Made by a program: the position numbers and the translations under genes. Below are positions 32,390-41,094 of a DNA stretch of 64,000 nucleotides, one piece after another. This DNA comes from Prevotella sp. (lineage in GTDB: Bacteria > Bacteroidota > Bacteroidia > Bacteroidales > Bacteroidaceae), in contig JAGCOB010000011.1 in NCBI GenBank assembly GCA_017645645.1, positions 1 through 64,000 on the forward strand. The letters are read 5' to 3'. How positions within the stretch are numbered: the stretch's first letter is position 1; each line of letters starts with the position of its first letter. The notes beneath the pieces were generated by a model. It saw nothing but the letters and a program-made list of their open reading frames with translations. It made no database searches and was not told where the DNA came from.

Positions 32390-32814
32390 ATTCTTTTATT
32401 TTTAATGATTTCGTACATATATAATAACACCAAAGGTGTGGCATAGCACAACAGGTCGGTCCAGTCGAAGACCCCAGGAAGGCAGTGTACTCCCTGTAGT
32501 AACTCCGAGACGACACCCACCATAGGGATACTGCTGGCGATGGTCAGGCGGAGAAGGGCGGACTGACGGGACAGGAGCCCATAGACGAGAAGGATATAGG
32601 CTGCCGCCCATAAACCTCCTGGCAGTGAATAGACCCAGAACTCCGTAGGTTGCCAAAAGGTCATCATACTCCTCCACGACGTCACCAATGGCATCAGTCC
32701 CATGCCGTCGGCGACATAAAACATAAGAATGGTGGTAGGGCGGAAAGCCAGATAAATCAGTCCGCCAAATGCTACTAGCATCCATCCAAATGTCTGTTGA
32801 AATCGTAATGACAT
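32353..32814 (-). CDS. Four-helix membrane protein (VanZ-like features)
   Basis: 153 residues from ATG 32814; a TTG start at 32829 is also possible. Four hydrophobic helices at about 6-24, 60-80, 85-105 and 120-140. The stretch VVSELLQGVHCLPGVFDWTDLL resembles the ExxQ...R/D..D pattern of VanZ-like proteins, but the match is partial. A -7 box TAATTTTG (32839-32846) faces the PurF-like promoter. Its reading frame ends inside the AAA+ gene, which suggests coupled translation. Function unknown. Confidence 0.65.
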   Translation of the reverse strand: MSLRFQQTFGWMLVAFGGLIYLAFRPTTILMFYVADGMGLMPLVTSWRSMMTFWQPTEFWVYSLPGGLWAAAYILLVYGLLSRQSALLRLTIASSIPMVGVVSELLQGVHCLPGVFDWTDLLCYATPLVLLYMYEIIKNKRICHGWIASTVSN

Positions 32815-32937
32815 ACCCACATAAATCAATTAACGCCACAAAATTACAAAAAAAATAAAAGAGTTAGTAGATTATCTCTGATTTTTTTGTAATTTTGCAG
32901 ACCTAAACAGGGTATTAATATAAATTAGGTAAGAAAT

Positions 32938-34374
32938 ATGGGTGGCTTTTTCGGCACTATTTCAACAAAAGACTGCGTAAACGACTTGTTTTACGGCACC
33001 GATTACAACTCGCACTTAGGAACCAAGCGTGCAGGACTCGTAACTTTTGATGAGGAAAGCGGTTTCCATCGCTCCATCCACTCACTGGAACGTCAGTATT
33101 TCCGTTCTCGCTTTGAGGACGAACTTGACAGTTTCAAGGGACATCAGGGTATTGGTGTAATCAGTGATACCGACCCGCAGCCTATCATTGTCAACTCCCA
33201 TCTGGGACGCTATGCCGTTGTGACGGTGGCAAAGATCAATAATCTGCGTGAGATAGCCGATGAATTGCTTGCCCGGAGGATGCATCTCAGTGAGATGTCG
33301 GCCAATACCATCAACCAGACGGAATTGGTGGCCTTGTTAATCAACATGGGTGACACCTTCGTGGAGGGTATCAACAATGTATATAAGAGGATCCAGGGAT
33401 CCTGTTCGATGCTCATCCTGACAGAGGACGGTATCATTGCAGCCCGTGACTTTTTGGGACGTACACCTATCGCTATCGGACGCAAAGAAGGTGCCTATGC
33501 CGTATCAAGCGAGACGACGAGTTTTCCGAACCTTGACTTTCAAATAGAGCGTCATATTGGTCCAGGTGAGATCGTCAGACTGCGGAAGGATGGGGAAGAG
33601 GTGATGCAGAAGCCTCTGAGTCGTTGTCAGATATGCTCGTTTCTGTGGGTATATTACGGGTTCCCTGCCAGTGACTATGAAGGAGTTAATACAGAATATG
33701 TTCGCGAGCGGAACGGTAGGATTATGGGTGAGCAAGACCAGGAACTGGAAGCCGATCTCGTATGTGGCATTCCTGACTCTGGTGTGGGTATGGCATTGGG
33801 CTATTCCCATGGTAAGAACATCCCCTACAAGCGTGCCGTCCTGAAATACACCCCCACATGGCCCCGTTCGTTTACCCCAGGTAATCAGTTGCGCCGTGAC
33901 CTGGTAGCACGTATGAAACTGATTCCCAACCCTGCTATCTTGAAAGACCAGCGCATCGTGTTCTGCGACGACTCTATTGTTCGTGGTACCCAGCTGCGTG
34001 ACAATGTGCGTACGTTCTTTGAGAACGGAGCCAAGGAGGTACATGTACGCATCTCCTGCCCGCCATTGGTCTACGGCTGTCCCTTTATCGGCTTTACGAC
34101 ATCGAAGACGGATATGGAACTCATCACCCGTCGGATCATCAAGGACTTTGAAGGCGACGACAAGAAGAACCTGGCACAGTATGCCAAGACAGGGACACCG
34201 GAATATCAGCGGATGGTGGACGAGATTGCCCGCAGACTAGGACTGACGAGTGTGAAGTTTGCCACGCTGGAAGACCTTATCGAGTCGATAGGAGTACCCA
34301 AGGAGCGTCTGTGTACGCACTGCTTCGATGGTACGAGTTACTGCCATGAGCACGACGACGAAATCTTTAAATAA
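32938..34374 (+). CDS. PurF-like amidophosphoribosyltransferase homologue lacking the N-terminal Cys
   Basis: 478 residues. The N-terminal half has the Ntn/class II amidotransferase fold (HLGRYAVVTVAKINN, CSMLILTEDGIIAARDFLGRTPIAIG). The C-terminal half is the phosphoribosyltransferase with PRPP loop VFCDDSIVRGTQ and YTPTWPRSFTPG. PurF catalyses the first step of purine synthesis, using Cys1 to release ammonia from glutamine. Here the protein begins MGGFFG: position 1 after Met removal is Gly, and the usual HNGN oxyanion segment reads AKIN. The glutaminase should therefore be dead. It may use free ammonia or have another role. -7 box at 32890-32897. Confidence 0.88.
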   Translation: MGGFFGTISTKDCVNDLFYGTDYNSHLGTKRAGLVTFDEESGFHRSIHSLERQYFRSRFEDELDSFKGHQGIGVISDTDPQPIIVNSHLGRYAVVTVAKINNLREIADELLARRMHLSEMSANTINQTELVALLINMGDTFVEGINNVYKRIQGSCSMLILTEDGIIAARDFLGRTPIAIGRKEGAYAVSSETTSFPNLDFQIERHIGPGEIVRLRKDGEEVMQKPLSRCQICSFLWVYYGFPASDYEGVNTEYVRERNGRIMGEQDQELEADLVCGIPDSGVGMALGYSHGKNIPYKRAVLKYTPTWPRSFTPGNQLRRDLVARMKLIPNPAILKDQRIVFCDDSIVRGTQLRDNVRTFFENGAKEVHVRISCPPLVYGCPFIGFTTSKTDMELITRRIIKDFEGDDKKNLAQYAKTGTPEYQRMVDEIARRLGLTSVKFATLEDLIESIGVPKERLCTHCFDGTSYCHEHDDEIFK

Positions 34375-34448
34375 CACTAAAAAATAGCGTACGGTGAGTG
34401 ATATCTGCTGAAAAAGTAGTAATTTCGCACCGCAAACATATTAGAAGC

Positions 34449-35234
34449 GTGAAAATAAAGCAAGTGCTGAGCGCCCTTGAACGATTCGCGCCCCTGCCCT
34501 TACAGGAAAGCTGGGATAATGCTGGCCTGCAAGTAGGACTGACAGAGGCGGAGGTTTCAGGGGCATTATTGTGTCTAGACGTCAACGAGAAAATCGTGGA
34601 CGAGGCTATTGCGAAGGGGTGTAATCTCATCGTGAGTCATCATCCTTTGTTGTTTCGTGGACTCAAACAGATTAGCGATGCCGACTATGTGCAGCGTTGT
34701 GTCATCAAGGCCATCAAGCATGATATCGTGGTGGTATCGATGCATACTAATATGGATAATGCCCTGGACGGTGTAAATTGGAAGATAGCGGAGCACCTGG
34801 GATTGAAGGATACTACCTTCTTTGCCCCAAAGACAGTGGAAGGCATCGAGGCTGGCAATGGTGTGATAGGCAGTCTGCCTGTCCCGATGATTGCAGATGA
34901 CTTCATCTTACTGGTGAAGAAAAAATTTGGTGTAGAGTGTGCGATGTGCAATGAACTCCTACACCGTCCCATTCAGCGTGTCGCCATCTGTGGCGGGGCA
35001 GGGGATTTCTTGTTGGGTGATGCACTTGCCCAAGGTGCTGATGCCTTCATCACGGGAGAGATGCACTACCATCAGTATTTCGGCTATGAGCAGCGCCTCC
35101 AGATATGTGTCATTGGTCACTATCAGAGTGAACAGTTCACCAGCGAGATTTTCCGTGACATCATCCTGAAGGAGTGTCCTGGAGTTCGCATAGAGATGGC
35201 AGAGACTTGCACGAATCCGATATATTATCTATAG
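34449..35234 (+). CDS. Nif3-like dinuclear metal-centre protein
   Basis: 261 residues. The Nif3/YbgI family pattern is clear: LERFAPLPLQESWDNAGLQVG at the start, LIVSHHPLLFRGLK with metal-binding His residues, SMHTNMDNALDGVNW, and the C-terminal DAFITGEMHYH. These proteins form toroidal hexamers with a two-metal site and are proposed to act as hydrolases or metal chaperones; the substrate is unsettled. I use GTG at 34449: the family begins at this Lys-Ile-Lys segment, and a -7-like box TAATTTCG lies at 34420-34427. It is 53 bases before the zinc-ribbon gene, a common Bacteroidales pair. Confidence 0.9.
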   Translation: MKIKQVLSALERFAPLPLQESWDNAGLQVGLTEAEVSGALLCLDVNEKIVDEAIAKGCNLIVSHHPLLFRGLKQISDADYVQRCVIKAIKHDIVVVSMHTNMDNALDGVNWKIAEHLGLKDTTFFAPKTVEGIEAGNGVIGSLPVPMIADDFILLVKKKFGVECAMCNELLHRPIQRVAICGGAGDFLLGDALAQGADAFITGEMHYHQYFGYEQRLQICVIGHYQSEQFTSEIFRDIILKECPGVRIEMAETCTNPIYYL

Positions 35235-35238
35235 TCGT

Positions 35239-35270
35239 GATAACGTAATAACGATATAACGTAATAATGA
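35239..35270. repeat. Octamer repeat ATAACGTA, four units
   Basis: ATAACGTA, ATAACGAT, ATAACGTA, ATAATGAA (4 x 8 bp) between the nif3-like stop and the next ATG. Confidence 0.88.
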
Positions 35271-35287
35271 AATAATTAAAAAAAACT

Positions 35288-36142
35288 ATGGCAAAGAAAG
35301 ATCCAAATGAGATGCCGGTTGAAGAGCGCTTAAAGACCCTCTATCAACTGCAGACAACGCTCTCAGCCATTGATGAGAAGCGTGCCCTGAGAGGTGAGTT
35401 GCCTCTGGAAGTACAAGACCTTGAGGACGAGATTGAAGGTCTGACCACTCGTGTTGAGAAGATTCAGAATGAAATCAAGGAATATGAGTTCGCTATTTCT
35501 CAGAAGAAGGGTGATATCGAAACGGCAAAGAACAGCGTGGAGCGTTATAAGACTCAGTTGAATGATGTGAAGAACAACCGTGAGTATGACACGCTGACGA
35601 AGGAGATCGAGTTCCAGTCTTTGGAAATCGAACTTTGTAACAAGAAAATCAAAGAGGCTCAGGTCCGTATTGAGGAGAAGAAAGAGGAACTTGCCAAGAA
35701 TCAGGAGTTAATCGATGACCGTCAACAGGCTCTGGAAGTGAAGAAGGGTGAACTTGACGAGATTATGGATGAAACCCGTGCCGAAGAGGATAAGTTGAAG
35801 ACAAAGGTGAAGGAACTGGAGGCTAAGATCGAGCCGCGTCTGTTGACTTCTTTCAAACGTATCCGTAAGAATGCCCGTAATGGTCTGGGTATCGTCTATG
35901 TACAGCGTGATGCCTGTGGTGGTTGCTTCAATAAGATTCCGCCCCAGCGTCAATTGGATATCAAGATGCACAAGAAAATCATCGTCTGTGAGTATTGTGG
36001 TCGTATCATGATTGATCCCGAACTCGCTGGTGTGAAGATTTCGCCTGCAGGAACAGAGGAGAAGAAAACCCGTAAGCGTGCCATCCGAAAGACAACAAAG
36101 AAAGCCGCAGAAGAACCACAGGTTCCAGAGGCAGAGGCATAA
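35288..36142 (+). CDS. Coiled-coil zinc-ribbon protein (C4-type, HP0958/CdsZ-like)
   Basis: 284 residues: a long helical hairpin of coiled coils (about 25-190, heptads rich in Glu, Lys, Leu), then a C4 zinc ribbon CGGCFNKIPP...CEYCGRIM (about 210-242), and a basic Ala/Lys tail. Proteins of this layout in other phyla act as RNA- or protein-binding chaperones for secretion or flagellar systems. Here the role is unknown. It is next to nif3, as in many genomes. A strong terminator follows directly. Confidence 0.88.
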   Translation: MAKKDPNEMPVEERLKTLYQLQTTLSAIDEKRALRGELPLEVQDLEDEIEGLTTRVEKIQNEIKEYEFAISQKKGDIETAKNSVERYKTQLNDVKNNREYDTLTKEIEFQSLEIELCNKKIKEAQVRIEEKKEELAKNQELIDDRQQALEVKKGELDEIMDETRAEEDKLKTKVKELEAKIEPRLLTSFKRIRKNARNGLGIVYVQRDACGGCFNKIPPQRQLDIKMHKKIIVCEYCGRIMIDPELAGVKISPAGTEEKKTRKRAIRKTTKKAAEEPQVPEAEA

Positions 36143-36148
36143 AGAAAG

Positions 36149-36184
36149 ATATAGGCGTGGAACTCCACGCCTATATTGTTTTAT
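36149..36184 (+). terminator. Terminator after the zinc-ribbon gene
   Basis: A 12-bp stem ATATAGGCGTGG/CCACGCCTATAT around AACT, then TGTTTTAT. It overlaps the last codons of the leftward HsdR_N gene. Confidence 0.88.
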
Positions 36185-36620
36185 AATCAGGTATTTCCGT
36201 CAGGAAATCGTAACTATTGTGCTCATAGTTCATCCGACAACAATAGTGTTGTAATCCGTTACTAATAACCAGATAGTCGACATGCAGGAGCAGGTTGTAG
36301 ACAGCAATCTGATTGAATACTTTTTGGGAAATGACAATGGTAGGTGCCTTGTATTCGATAATCATCTTGGGCTGAGCCTGTTGGTCATAGAGGATAGAGT
36401 CGCAGCGCAGTTTCTTTTCCCCTATTCGAAGTTCTATTTCGTTGCCTAACAGTCCTTTAGGGTATCCTTTGTGCTCCACCAGCCAATGTACGAAATGCTG
36501 ACGCACCCATTCTTCTGGGGTCAGTTTCACAAAACGATGGCGCAGGAAATCGAATATTTCCGGTTTCTCTTTCGTACCGCCCAATCGTATCTCGTATTTT
36601 GGAAGATTCAGTTCGTACAT
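36171..36620 (-). CDS. Stand-alone HsdR N-terminal-like nuclease-fold protein
   Basis: 149 residues matching the N-terminal (PD-(D/E)xK) domain of type I restriction HsdR subunits: RKRHRFV-like FLRHRFVKLTPEEWVRQH, and the catalytic pattern D...ExK in CDSILY...IIEYKAP (about 77-95). There is no helicase part and no HsdM/HsdS nearby, so this is not a restriction system. It is a single-domain DNA-binding or nuclease-like protein, often found near holA in Bacteroidales. ATG 36620 is chosen because the -7 box TACCTTTG (36626-36633) lies 5 bases upstream; the frame extending to 36770 lies across that promoter. Confidence 0.85.
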   Translation of the reverse strand: MYELNLPKYEIRLGGTKEKPEIFDFLRHRFVKLTPEEWVRQHFVHWLVEHKGYPKGLLGNEIELRIGEKKLRCDSILYDQQAQPKMIIEYKAPTIVISQKVFNQIAVYNLLLHVDYLVISNGLQHYCCRMNYEHNSYDFLTEIPDYKTI

Positions 36621-36639
36621 GTTTGCAAAGGTAGTAAAT

Positions 36640-36667
36640 AATTGATAATTGACAATTGATAATTGAT
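36640..36667. repeat. Heptamer repeat AATTGAT, four units, between divergent promoters
   Basis: AATTGAT, AATTGAC, AATTGAT, AATTGAT, then AATTATT. TTG words inside it sit 19 bases from the -7 boxes on both sides (36626-36633 minus, 36678-36685 plus), so it may supply the -33 elements for both genes. Confidence 0.92.
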
Positions 36668-36705
36668 AATTATTTCGTATCTTTGCGACCGAAAACCTAA
36701 AAACT

Positions 36706-38733
36706 ATGTTTAAGAATTCTCTTTTGCCCATTTTATATTTGCTCCTTTTCCTGTTTCCTTTGAGAAGCAAGGCACAGTCATCCTATCAACAGCAGATCGA
36801 TTCTATCCGTCGTGAGATTCCCAAACTGGAAGGAAAAGACTTGTTGGAAGCGTATTACAAAATATACAATATCTGCTATTATGCAGGGGATGCCAAGCAA
36901 GAACGCAACAGTATCTCGCAATTGCTGGAAGAGGCTGAGCATCAGGGAGATGTGAAGATGCAAGGGACTGCACGGGTAGCCTTGTTGTATTACTATTACA
37001 ATGCCGATATGAAGGATTCACTCATATCAGAGTTCCCCCAGCAACAGGAATTCCTGCTCAAACAGAAAGACTGGAAGTACTATTATGACATTTGGGTACT
37101 GATTGTCAATCACCACATTTTCACAGGACATAGCAATACTGCCTTACGAGAGGTGAAGCGGATGTATGAGGATGCCCAGAAACGGGAGAACAATTATGGT
37201 ATCGGACTGGCTTCGTATGGTATGGGAAATGCCTATATGGACATCGGACTTCATGAGGAGGCGATAGAGGCCTACGAGCGTTGTATCAAAGCCTTGAATC
37301 AGGTGGAAAAAGGTTCTTCCACACTGTTGGATGTCTATCCATATTACTGTTCCGTCTTGTCGGAAGTGAAAAACTATAAACGGATGCTGGAAATCACAGA
37401 CCAATGGCGATTCTATTTAGACTCACATAAGAAAGAACTGGGACTGGAGGGCGAGAAAGGAGCACATTCTACTTATTATACCTATTATTATAACTCACGG
37501 GCTACAGCACTGCTGGGTTTAGGTAAGATTAGTGAGGCAGAAGAACTACTGAAGAGGGCTTATGAGGCGACTAAGGACATGAGGGACAACTCCCAATTGA
37601 CGGTATTCTATAATATGGGACAGTTGTATTTGAAGAAAGGTGACTATGAGAAAGCATTGCACTTCAATAATCAGATTATAGGGCGCTATACCGTTCAGGA
37701 AGATCCGTCGGGTGTGCTGATGCTGAAGAAGCAACGGGCAGAGATATTGTTCCAGTCGCATCAATACGAGGAGGCTTCCTATTTGTATAAGCAAGTATTT
37801 TTGCTAGCAGATTCCCTGAATATCAACAGCGTGAAAAACCAGTTGAATGAGTTTAATACGCTCTTTAAAGTCGATGAGCTAGAGAAAGAACAACGCGAAG
37901 AGCATACCCGTCACGTTTATATCGTCCTGGGTATCATTATTGCAGCATTGTTGTTGATAGGTCTTTTGGGACTTTATTTTGTGAATCGTCTGCGTCAAAA
38001 GAACAGTGAATTGGCATTGGCACTTGACCATGCCCATGAGAGTGACCGTATGAAAACCGCCTTTGTTCAGCATATCAGTCATGAGATTCGTACGCCATTG
38101 AATGTCATCACCGGTTTTGCACAGGTAATTGGTAACCCCAATTTCAAATTAAGTACGGAGGAACGTGTGGATATCGTTGAAAGTATTGAGACTAACACAC
38201 GGGAGATTACAAATTTTGTCAATGAACTTCTAGAGTTCTCTGAGAATGAAGGACAGAATCATTATGAGAAGGAGGATGTGATTAATGTCAACGGCTTCTG
38301 TCAGGATATTATTCATAGAGCAGAACAAGTAAATAACGGGCGATTGGAACTTCTCTATGAGTCATTGGTTGACGATTCACAGACCATTATCAGTAATGTG
38401 GATGCTCTACAGCGAATACTGCGTCAGTTGGTGAGCAATGGCATGAAATTCACGGAGAAGGGGAGTGTCAAACTGAGAGCGCAACTATCTGAGGATTTGT
38501 CGATGCTGAATATCAGTGTGACGGATACGGGAATTGGTATTCCCAAAGACCAACGCGAGCGTGTTTTTGAAAAATTCTATAAGGTAGACTCCTTTAAACG
38601 GGGATTGGGACTCGGATTGCCTATGGCACACCGTATAGCCCGTATTCTAGGAGGGGATTTACGGTTGGATGATACGTATACAAAAGGTACGCGTTTTATT
38701 CTTTCGCTGCCTAATCAAAATAAATTACCATAA
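36706..38733 (+). CDS. TPR sensor histidine kinase
   Basis: 675 residues. Signal peptide (about 1-22), then five to eight tetratricopeptide repeats in the periplasm (about 25-390), a membrane helix (about 404-427), a HisKA domain with the phospho-acceptor His in ISHEIRTPLN (about residue 459), and an HATPase domain (LRQLVSNGMKF, DTGIGIP, GLGLGLPM). There is no receiver or DNA-binding domain, and no response regulator next to it. The TPR input suggests sensing through protein contacts. Its -7 box is TATCTTTG (36678-36685). Confidence 0.93.
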   Translation: MFKNSLLPILYLLLFLFPLRSKAQSSYQQQIDSIRREIPKLEGKDLLEAYYKIYNICYYAGDAKQERNSISQLLEEAEHQGDVKMQGTARVALLYYYYNADMKDSLISEFPQQQEFLLKQKDWKYYYDIWVLIVNHHIFTGHSNTALREVKRMYEDAQKRENNYGIGLASYGMGNAYMDIGLHEEAIEAYERCIKALNQVEKGSSTLLDVYPYYCSVLSEVKNYKRMLEITDQWRFYLDSHKKELGLEGEKGAHSTYYTYYYNSRATALLGLGKISEAEELLKRAYEATKDMRDNSQLTVFYNMGQLYLKKGDYEKALHFNNQIIGRYTVQEDPSGVLMLKKQRAEILFQSHQYEEASYLYKQVFLLADSLNINSVKNQLNEFNTLFKVDELEKEQREEHTRHVYIVLGIIIAALLLIGLLGLYFVNRLRQKNSELALALDHAHESDRMKTAFVQHISHEIRTPLNVITGFAQVIGNPNFKLSTEERVDIVESIETNTREITNFVNELLEFSENEGQNHYEKEDVINVNGFCQDIIHRAEQVNNGRLELLYESLVDDSQTIISNVDALQRILRQLVSNGMKFTEKGSVKLRAQLSEDLSMLNISVTDTGIGIPKDQRERVFEKFYKVDSFKRGLGLGLPMAHRIARILGGDLRLDDTYTKGTRFILSLPNQNKLP

Positions 38734-38736
38734 TCA

Positions 38737-38768
38737 TTTGGCTTTTTGCCTGCATATTTGTAATTTTG
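38737..38768 (+). promoter_or_regulatory. Promoter of holA, near-leaderless
   Basis: TTTG (38737-38740), 20 bases, TAATTTTG (38761-38768). The ATG is at 38773, so the transcript starts at or within a base or two of it. Confidence 0.78.
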
Positions 38769-38772
38769 CAGC

Positions 38773-39798
38773 ATGGCTCAGGCTATAGTGACATACGACA
38801 GTATCATGCACGATCTACAGACGCGCAAGTTCCTTCCCGTCTATTATCTGATGGGAGACGAGCCGTATTATATCGATAAGATTTCTAATTGGATAGCGGA
38901 GAATGTATTACAGCCTGAAGAGCGTGACTTCGACCAGACCATCCTATTTGGCTCAGATGTAACGGCATCACAGATTGTAGATGCTGCCAAACGCTATCCG
39001 ATGATGTCGAAAAATCAGGTACTGGTCGTCAAGGAAGCCCAAAATGTGAAGAATACAGAGCCGCTGGAGAAGTATTTCAAAGCCCCAATGCCCTCTACCA
39101 TCCTTGTGATGTGTCATAAAAACGGTACGATAGATGGTAGGAAAAAAGAATATGTGAAGGCCATCCAACAGGTTGGTGTGCTTTTTGAGAGTAAAAAACT
39201 GCGTGATCGTGATCTTCCAGCCTTCATCGAAGGCTATCTGCAGGCAAAAAACGTCACTATTGATCCTAAATCCACCCAGTTGATAGCAGATTCCATTGGT
39301 GCGGATTTAAGCCGTTTAGTGGGTGAATTAGACAAGGTTTTGTTGTCATTGCCTAAGGAGGATAGGAGAGTGACTCCACAAGTTGTGGAAGATCAAATAG
39401 GAGTGAGCAAGGATTTCAATGGTTATGAGCTTAGGGATGCGATTGTAAACAGAAATGTCTTCAAGGCTAATCAGATAGTCAAGTATTTCAACGAAAATCC
39501 AAAGGCTGGCGGACTTTATGCACTACTTCCCATGCTTTTTAACTACTTTCAGAACCTGATGTTGGCCTATTATTGTCCTCAAAAGGGGAGTCAGGAGGCT
39601 TTGGCAAAGTGGCTTGACATGAAATCTCCATGGGGAGCCCGTGATTATATGACTGGATTGCGCAATTATTCTGGCATGAAAGTGATGCAGATTATTTCTA
39701 AAATAAGAGAAATAGATGCTAAAAGTAAGGGTCTGGACAACCCCAATACCCCATCAGGAGAGTTATTAAGGGAGTTAATTTTCTTTACATTTCATTGA
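38773..39798 (+). CDS. holA: DNA polymerase III subunit delta
   Basis: 341 residues. Delta is the clamp-loader subunit that opens the beta sliding clamp. Family landmarks: PVYYLMGDEPYYIDKI at the N terminus, the central AAA-like domain (VLVVKEAQNVKN, SKKLRDRDLPAFIEGYL), IGADLSRLVGELDKVLL, and the C-terminal collar region. The promoter puts the start of the mRNA at the start codon. It lies in the usual Bacteroidales neighbourhood with the HsdR_N protein, here separated by the histidine kinase. Confidence 0.93.
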   Translation: MAQAIVTYDSIMHDLQTRKFLPVYYLMGDEPYYIDKISNWIAENVLQPEERDFDQTILFGSDVTASQIVDAAKRYPMMSKNQVLVVKEAQNVKNTEPLEKYFKAPMPSTILVMCHKNGTIDGRKKEYVKAIQQVGVLFESKKLRDRDLPAFIEGYLQAKNVTIDPKSTQLIADSIGADLSRLVGELDKVLLSLPKEDRRVTPQVVEDQIGVSKDFNGYELRDAIVNRNVFKANQIVKYFNENPKAGGLYALLPMLFNYFQNLMLAYYCPQKGSQEALAKWLDMKSPWGARDYMTGLRNYSGMKVMQIISKIREIDAKSKGLDNPNTPSGELLRELIFFTFH

Positions 39799-40510
39799 AA
39801 AATCCCCTAATTTCTATGTCTTTATTTCTAGAATCACATTTTTTCCGTACATAAAAAATTGCCACCAATCCCCGATAACAAAAGAGTTTCTGACAAATAT
39901 TCCCCTTTATATTTCGCCTCTTTTTAATTTTCTGACCGTTTGTCCAGAATTCGCTGTAATTTTTGAAATTTTTCTGTTTCTCAACGTCAAAATTTAGGTT
40001 TAGCAATTTTTATCATTTTACTTTCTGTATTTGAAAACGTAAATGGTTATAAGGTTGAAAAATAATTCAGAAGACGGATACGTATTTACAAATCAAAAAA
40101 TCGCAAAACAAGGCTTTATGTATGCATATATAAATCTAAATTAATTACATTTGGTTTTTATATTCACAATTATCCATTGCAAATGACCGTTCTTAAGCCA
40201 CTAAAAACCAGTAGTTTATATAATATTATGAAGCTAAGGTTTAAGAAATATATGTTTATTGAAGAGTTTTTGTTGTATAGGGTATTCCGAATCCCTTTTG
40301 TTCTGAACAATATTAGATTAAAAGCCAGATAGTTATATATGAAAATAAAAGAAAATAATCAAGGAGATTTATGATTTAAAATTTTAGATTTATAATTGTT
40401 CACCTTTTTTATCGTCTCAGCAATTTGTTATTCTGAATTGTAAATCGAAAATTAAAAATTTAAATAATAAAATTTTCTTTAGAATCCTTGTGTATGTCAA
40501 AAAAATGATT
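39799..40510. other. 700-bp AT-rich region without a gene
   Basis: Very AT-rich. A 73-codon frame on the minus strand (39785-40006) overlaps the end of holA and has a composition like random AT-rich DNA. The right end contains loose AATT/AAAT word repeats (40375-40470). I see no convincing promoter-terminator pair inside; the only clear signal is the promoter of the next gene. Confidence 0.5.
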
Positions 40511-40518
40511 TACCTTTG
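40487..40518 (+). promoter_or_regulatory. Promoter of the XRE regulator gene
   Basis: CTTG (40487-40490), 20 bases, TACCTTTG (40511-40518). Confidence 0.7.
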
Positions 40519-40562
40519 TAAAATCAATCAAAAATGGCATTTTTGCCCTATTTCGACTACAT

Positions 40563-41048
40563 ATGGAAACAAAAGACCGCATTAAACTTATTATGGAGGA
40601 TCAGCACATGACCCAGCAAGTGTTCGCTGACTTCCTTCAACAGTCCCCTGCTACTCTTAGCAGTATTTTCAATGGAAGGACACGTCCTACCCTGAATATA
40701 GTTGATTCTATAAAAATGAAAATTCCTGACATTAGTATTGAATGGTTACTATATGGTACTGGTGAGATGTATGTATCCCACCCTATCGCATCGTCTGATG
40801 ATTTTTCAGAGCAACCTGGCGATGGTCAAAATCTGATGTTAAACTTCGATACTTCTAATTCTGTTTCGCCAAATGGGCATCAAAATTTGCCTTCAGGTGT
40901 AAATTTCCAACAAGGTGTAAAAAATACACACTTGGAAAAGAGTTTTGATGAGCTTAAAATTGTGGAAAAAGAGCCGCGTCGTGTAACTGAGATCCGTGTA
41001 TATTACGACGACCAAACATATGAGACTTTTGTACCTGCAAAGAAGTAA
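40563..41048 (+). CDS. XRE-family helix-turn-helix protein
   Basis: 161 residues. Residues about 5-65 form a phage-CI/XRE-type HTH (DRIKLIMEDQHMTQQVFADF, QSPATLSSIFNGRTRPTL). A conserved short segment IEWLLYGTGEMYV follows, as in Bacteroidales XRE proteins. The middle (about 80-130) is Ser/Asn/Gln-rich and probably disordered. The end (RRVTEIRVYYDDQTYETFVP) looks like a small beta element. It has its own promoter and terminator. Targets are unknown. Confidence 0.88.
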   Translation: METKDRIKLIMEDQHMTQQVFADFLQQSPATLSSIFNGRTRPTLNIVDSIKMKIPDISIEWLLYGTGEMYVSHPIASSDDFSEQPGDGQNLMLNFDTSNSVSPNGHQNLPSGVNFQQGVKNTHLEKSFDELKIVEKEPRRVTEIRVYYDDQTYETFVPAKK

Positions 41049-41094
41049 TTATTGAGGCAAAGAACTACCTATCATCGGAGAAATGTTCCGATGT

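Noticed and set aside
36171-36620. Type I restriction system
   Set aside because: Only the HsdR N-terminal fold is present; no helicase part, HsdM or HsdS in the window.
39785-40006. 73-codon frame on the minus strand overlapping the holA end
   Set aside because: Lys/Asn/Phe-rich composition as expected from AT-rich non-coding DNA, no promoter boxes, no known motif.
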